NCBI GenBank assembly: GCA_023701125.1
Contig: JAMPXO010000024.1
Location: 1-49,171 of the forward strand
Source: Vicinamibacteria bacterium
GTDB taxonomy: Bacteria; Acidobacteriota; Vicinamibacteria; Fen-336
Reading direction: 5' to 3'
Length of the DNA: 49,171 nt
Part shown: in pieces, positions 45,624 to 49,171 of the stretch
How the letters are laid out: each line of letters starts with the position of its first letter
How positions within the stretch are numbered: position 1 is the first letter of the stretch
Notes under the pieces: model-generated
Seen by the model: only the letters and a program-made list of their open reading frames with translations
The model's database searches: none
Told to the model about the DNA's origin: nothing
Translations under genes and position numbers: made by a program

Positions 45624-46457
45624 CTACCCCCGGCCGCCCGCGCGGACCAACACCGCGCCGAGGGTCAGCGCCGCGAACGCGAAGCGATACCAGACGAAGG
45701 GCTTGTAGTCGCGGGTGCGCACGTAGCGCAGCAGCAGGCGGATCGCGGCGAAGCCGACCAGGGCCGCCGAAGCCATGCCGACCAGCACGGGCGTCCAGTC
45801 GGCGGCGCGCAACACCTCGGGCGCCTTGAGCGCCGCAGCGCCGAAGGTGATCGGGGTCGCCAGCAGGAAGCTGAAGCGGGCGGCCTCCTCGCGGCGGTGG
45901 CCGAGGAACAGCGCCGCGCTGATCGTCGCGCCCGAGCGCGACACGCCGGGCACCAGTGCCAGCGCCTGCGCGCAACCGATCAGGATCGCGTCGCGCAACG
46001 AGACCGGGTCGGGCTCTGGGCCGGCGGCGCGGGCACGGCGGTCCGCGATCCACAGCACGCCGCCCATCAGCGCCATCGTGCAGCCGACCAGCAGCGGCGA
46101 GCGGAACACGGTCTCGGCCCACTCGTCGAGCAGCAGCCCGGCCACCGCGCCGGGCACCGAGGCCAGCGCCAAGAGCCCCAGCAGCTTGCCGTCAGGGTTC
46201 GCGAACGGCCGGCCCTGGGCGAGGCCCGTGAAGAAGCCGCGGAACAGCCGAATCCAGTCGCCGGCGAACGCATAGGCCACCGCCACCAGCGTGCCGAGGT
46301 GGAGCGCCACGTCGAAGGCCAGGCTCTGATCGGGCCAGCCGAACAGCCACGGCACCACGATCAGGTGGCCTGAGCTGCTGATCGGCAGGAACTCGCCCAG
46401 GCCCTGCAGCGCGCCCAGCAACGCGGCCCGCCCGGGCGGCAGCGACTCGGGGCTCAT
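45624..46457 (-). CDS. uppP: Undecaprenyl-diphosphatase UppP (BacA)
   Basis: This 277-residue membrane enzyme recycles the lipid carrier for peptidoglycan. Signature motifs: GLGEFLPISSSGHLIV and ALVPGVSRSGATI. About eight membrane segments. It heads the minus-strand operon uppP-nnr-tsaE-sulfatase-dapD-like, divergent from the aminotransferase. Confidence 0.95.
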   Translation of the reverse strand: MSPESLPPGRAALLGALQGLGEFLPISSSGHLIVVPWLFGWPDQSLAFDVALHLGTLVAVAYAFAGDWIRLFRGFFTGLAQGRPFANPDGKLLGLLALASVPGAVAGLLLDEWAETVFRSPLLVGCTMALMGGVLWIADRRARAAGPEPDPVSLRDAILIGCAQALALVPGVSRSGATISAALFLGHRREEAARFSFLLATPITFGAAALKAPEVLRAADWTPVLVGMASAALVGFAAIRLLLRYVRTRDYKPFVWYRFAFAALTLGAVLVRAGGRG

Positions 46458-46492
46458 CGCGCGCCCGGGGCCGAGGTGTCGGCCTCAGCGAC

Positions 46493-46498
46493 TACAAT
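46493..46498 (+). promoter_or_regulatory. -10-like box before the aminotransferase
   Basis: TACAAT at 46493-46498, without a clear -35. Start would be near 46505, which favours the ATG at 46518 over the one at 46497. Confidence 0.35.
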
Positions 46499-46517
46499 GG
46501 CGGCACTCCGAGGCTCC

Positions 46518-47384
46518 ATGGGATTTTTCGCGTCCGTCGACGGCTTGATCACCCCCGCGCACGAGGCGCGGGTCTCCGTGCTCGACAATGGCTTCACCTT
46601 CGGCGACGCGGTGTACGAGACCCTGCGCACGTACGGCGGCCGCCCCTTCGCGCTGGCGCGCCACCTGCGACGACTGCGCGCCTCGGCAGCCCGGCTCGGG
46701 ATCGCGATCCCCCTGGCCGACGGCGAACTGACCGCCCGCCTCGACGCCCTGCTGGCCCGCGCGGAAAACGCCGAATCTTACATCCGCTTCGTGGTCAGCC
46801 GCGGCGTCGGCGACATCTCCTACCACTTCGAGCGCGTGCAGGGACCCACGATCGTGATGGTCGTCAAGCCCTACGAGCGGCCGCCGGCGTCCTGGCGCAC
46901 CGAGGGCGTCCGTGTGTCGCTGGTCGACGTCCGCCGCAACCACCCGACGGCACTCGATCCCGCGATCAAGTCGTGCAACCTGCTCAACAACATCCTGGCG
47001 ATGCGCGCGGCCCAGACCGCGGGGGCGATCGAGGCCATCCTGCTCAACGACCGCGGCGAGATCGCCGAAGGCGCTGGCTCCAACGTGTTCGTGGTGCGCG
47101 GGGGGCAGGTGCTGACGCCGCCGCTCGGCGCGGGCATCCTGGCGGGCATCACCCGCGAGGTGCTGTTCGAGCTGGCGCCCGGAGTCGAGGTGACGATCCA
47201 CGAGGCGCCGCTTCGGCCGCACGACCTGCTCGACGCTGACGAGGCGTTCCTGACCAGTACCCTCAAGGAGCTGGCGCCGATCACCCGCGTCGACGACCGG
47301 GCGATCGGGACCGGCCAGCCCGGGCCCGTCACGCTGAAGCTGCTGGACGCCTTTCAGCGCCACGCCCCGAGCGAGGCGCTGTAA
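46518..47384 (+). CDS. Class IV PLP aminotransferase (branched-chain or D-amino acid type)
   Basis: This 288-residue fold-type IV transaminase begins FFASVDGLITPAHEARVSVLDNGFTFGDAVYETLRT. It has the PLP Lys in DPAIKSCNLLNNILAM and EGAGSNVFVVRGGQVLTPP. Class IV includes IlvE, D-alanine aminotransferase and aminodeoxychorismate lyase; motifs fit IlvE or Dat best and I cannot choose. ATG at 46518 chosen; it ends six bases from mutL, convergent. Confidence 0.88.
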   Translation: MGFFASVDGLITPAHEARVSVLDNGFTFGDAVYETLRTYGGRPFALARHLRRLRASAARLGIAIPLADGELTARLDALLARAENAESYIRFVVSRGVGDISYHFERVQGPTIVMVVKPYERPPASWRTEGVRVSLVDVRRNHPTALDPAIKSCNLLNNILAMRAAQTAGAIEAILLNDRGEIAEGAGSNVFVVRGGQVLTPPLGAGILAGITREVLFELAPGVEVTIHEAPLRPHDLLDADEAFLTSTLKELAPITRVDDRAIGTGQPGPVTLKLLDAFQRHAPSEAL

Positions 47385-47390
47385 CCGGCG

Positions 47391-49154
<1,764 letters not shown>

Positions 49155-49171
49155 TGGGTTCCGTGGCCGAC

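Overview
High-GC (roughly 70%) bacterial chromosomal window packed with genes. Housekeeping genes (secA, guaB, mutL, uppP, nnr, tsaE, mltD, yifB) show it is chromosomal. The bacterium is probably Gram-negative: there are several lipoproteins, an outer-membrane-barrel-like protein and MltD. An MglA-type GTPase, several ArsA-family ATPases and a large RiPP locus would fit Acidobacteriota or Myxococcota. That placement is inference; no rRNA gene is present to test it.

Region 1 (about 1-18.9 kb) is a ribosomally synthesised peptide (RiPP) gene cluster. Three precursors with nitrile-hydratase-like (NHLP) leaders (5623-6744) each end in a double-Gly-type site and a short Cys/Ser-rich core that carries exactly one Arg, directly before the first Cys. 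Around them lie a class II lanthipeptide synthetase with a CCG zinc site (13471-16725), two cobalamin-type radical SAM maturases, a UPF0489 protein of the peptide-arginase type, a JmjC-like oxygenase, two double GNAT proteins, a flavin-dependent LLM oxidoreductase, an S41 protease and two copies of a small-anchored-protein plus HTTM membrane-protein pair that resembles SdpA/SdpB. The combination resembles landornamide-type clusters (LanM plus arginase acting on NHLP precursors) but adds C-methylase-like radical SAM enzymes, an oxygenase and SdpAB-like modules. A plasmid-type RepA gene sits inside the cluster.

Region 2 (18.9-20.2 kb) holds a macrodomain protein and a DUF4375/DMP19-like protein, translationally coupled. 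Region 3 (20.28-26.8 kb) looks like one operon: three different ArsA-family ATPases, a 72-residue protein, an NtrC-type regulator that has lost its receiver, GAFTGA and Walker B hallmarks, a small barrel-like exported protein, and an MglA-like GTPase with a long C-terminal extension. Its terminator-like hairpin is shared with a convergent lipoprotein gene.

Region 4 (26.9-49.2 kb) carries an acylating aldehyde dehydrogenase with an unusual tail, mltD, yifB, an M23 peptidase, secA with a large NBD2 insertion, guaB, a two-domain lipoprotein, a SPASM radical SAM protein, a minus-strand operon (uppP-nnr-tsaE-sulfatase-like-dapD-like), a class IV aminotransferase and mutL.

Two features run through the whole window. 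First, most operon neighbours overlap through four-base stop/start signals (ATGA, GTGA, TTGA, even CTGA). Second, a GC-rich palindromic repeat occurs in intergenic spacers and has also entered a radical SAM gene in frame as a near-perfect 87-bp tandem duplication. No tRNA, rRNA, CRISPR array or insertion sequence was recognised, and no gene-free stretch exceeds about 300 bases.
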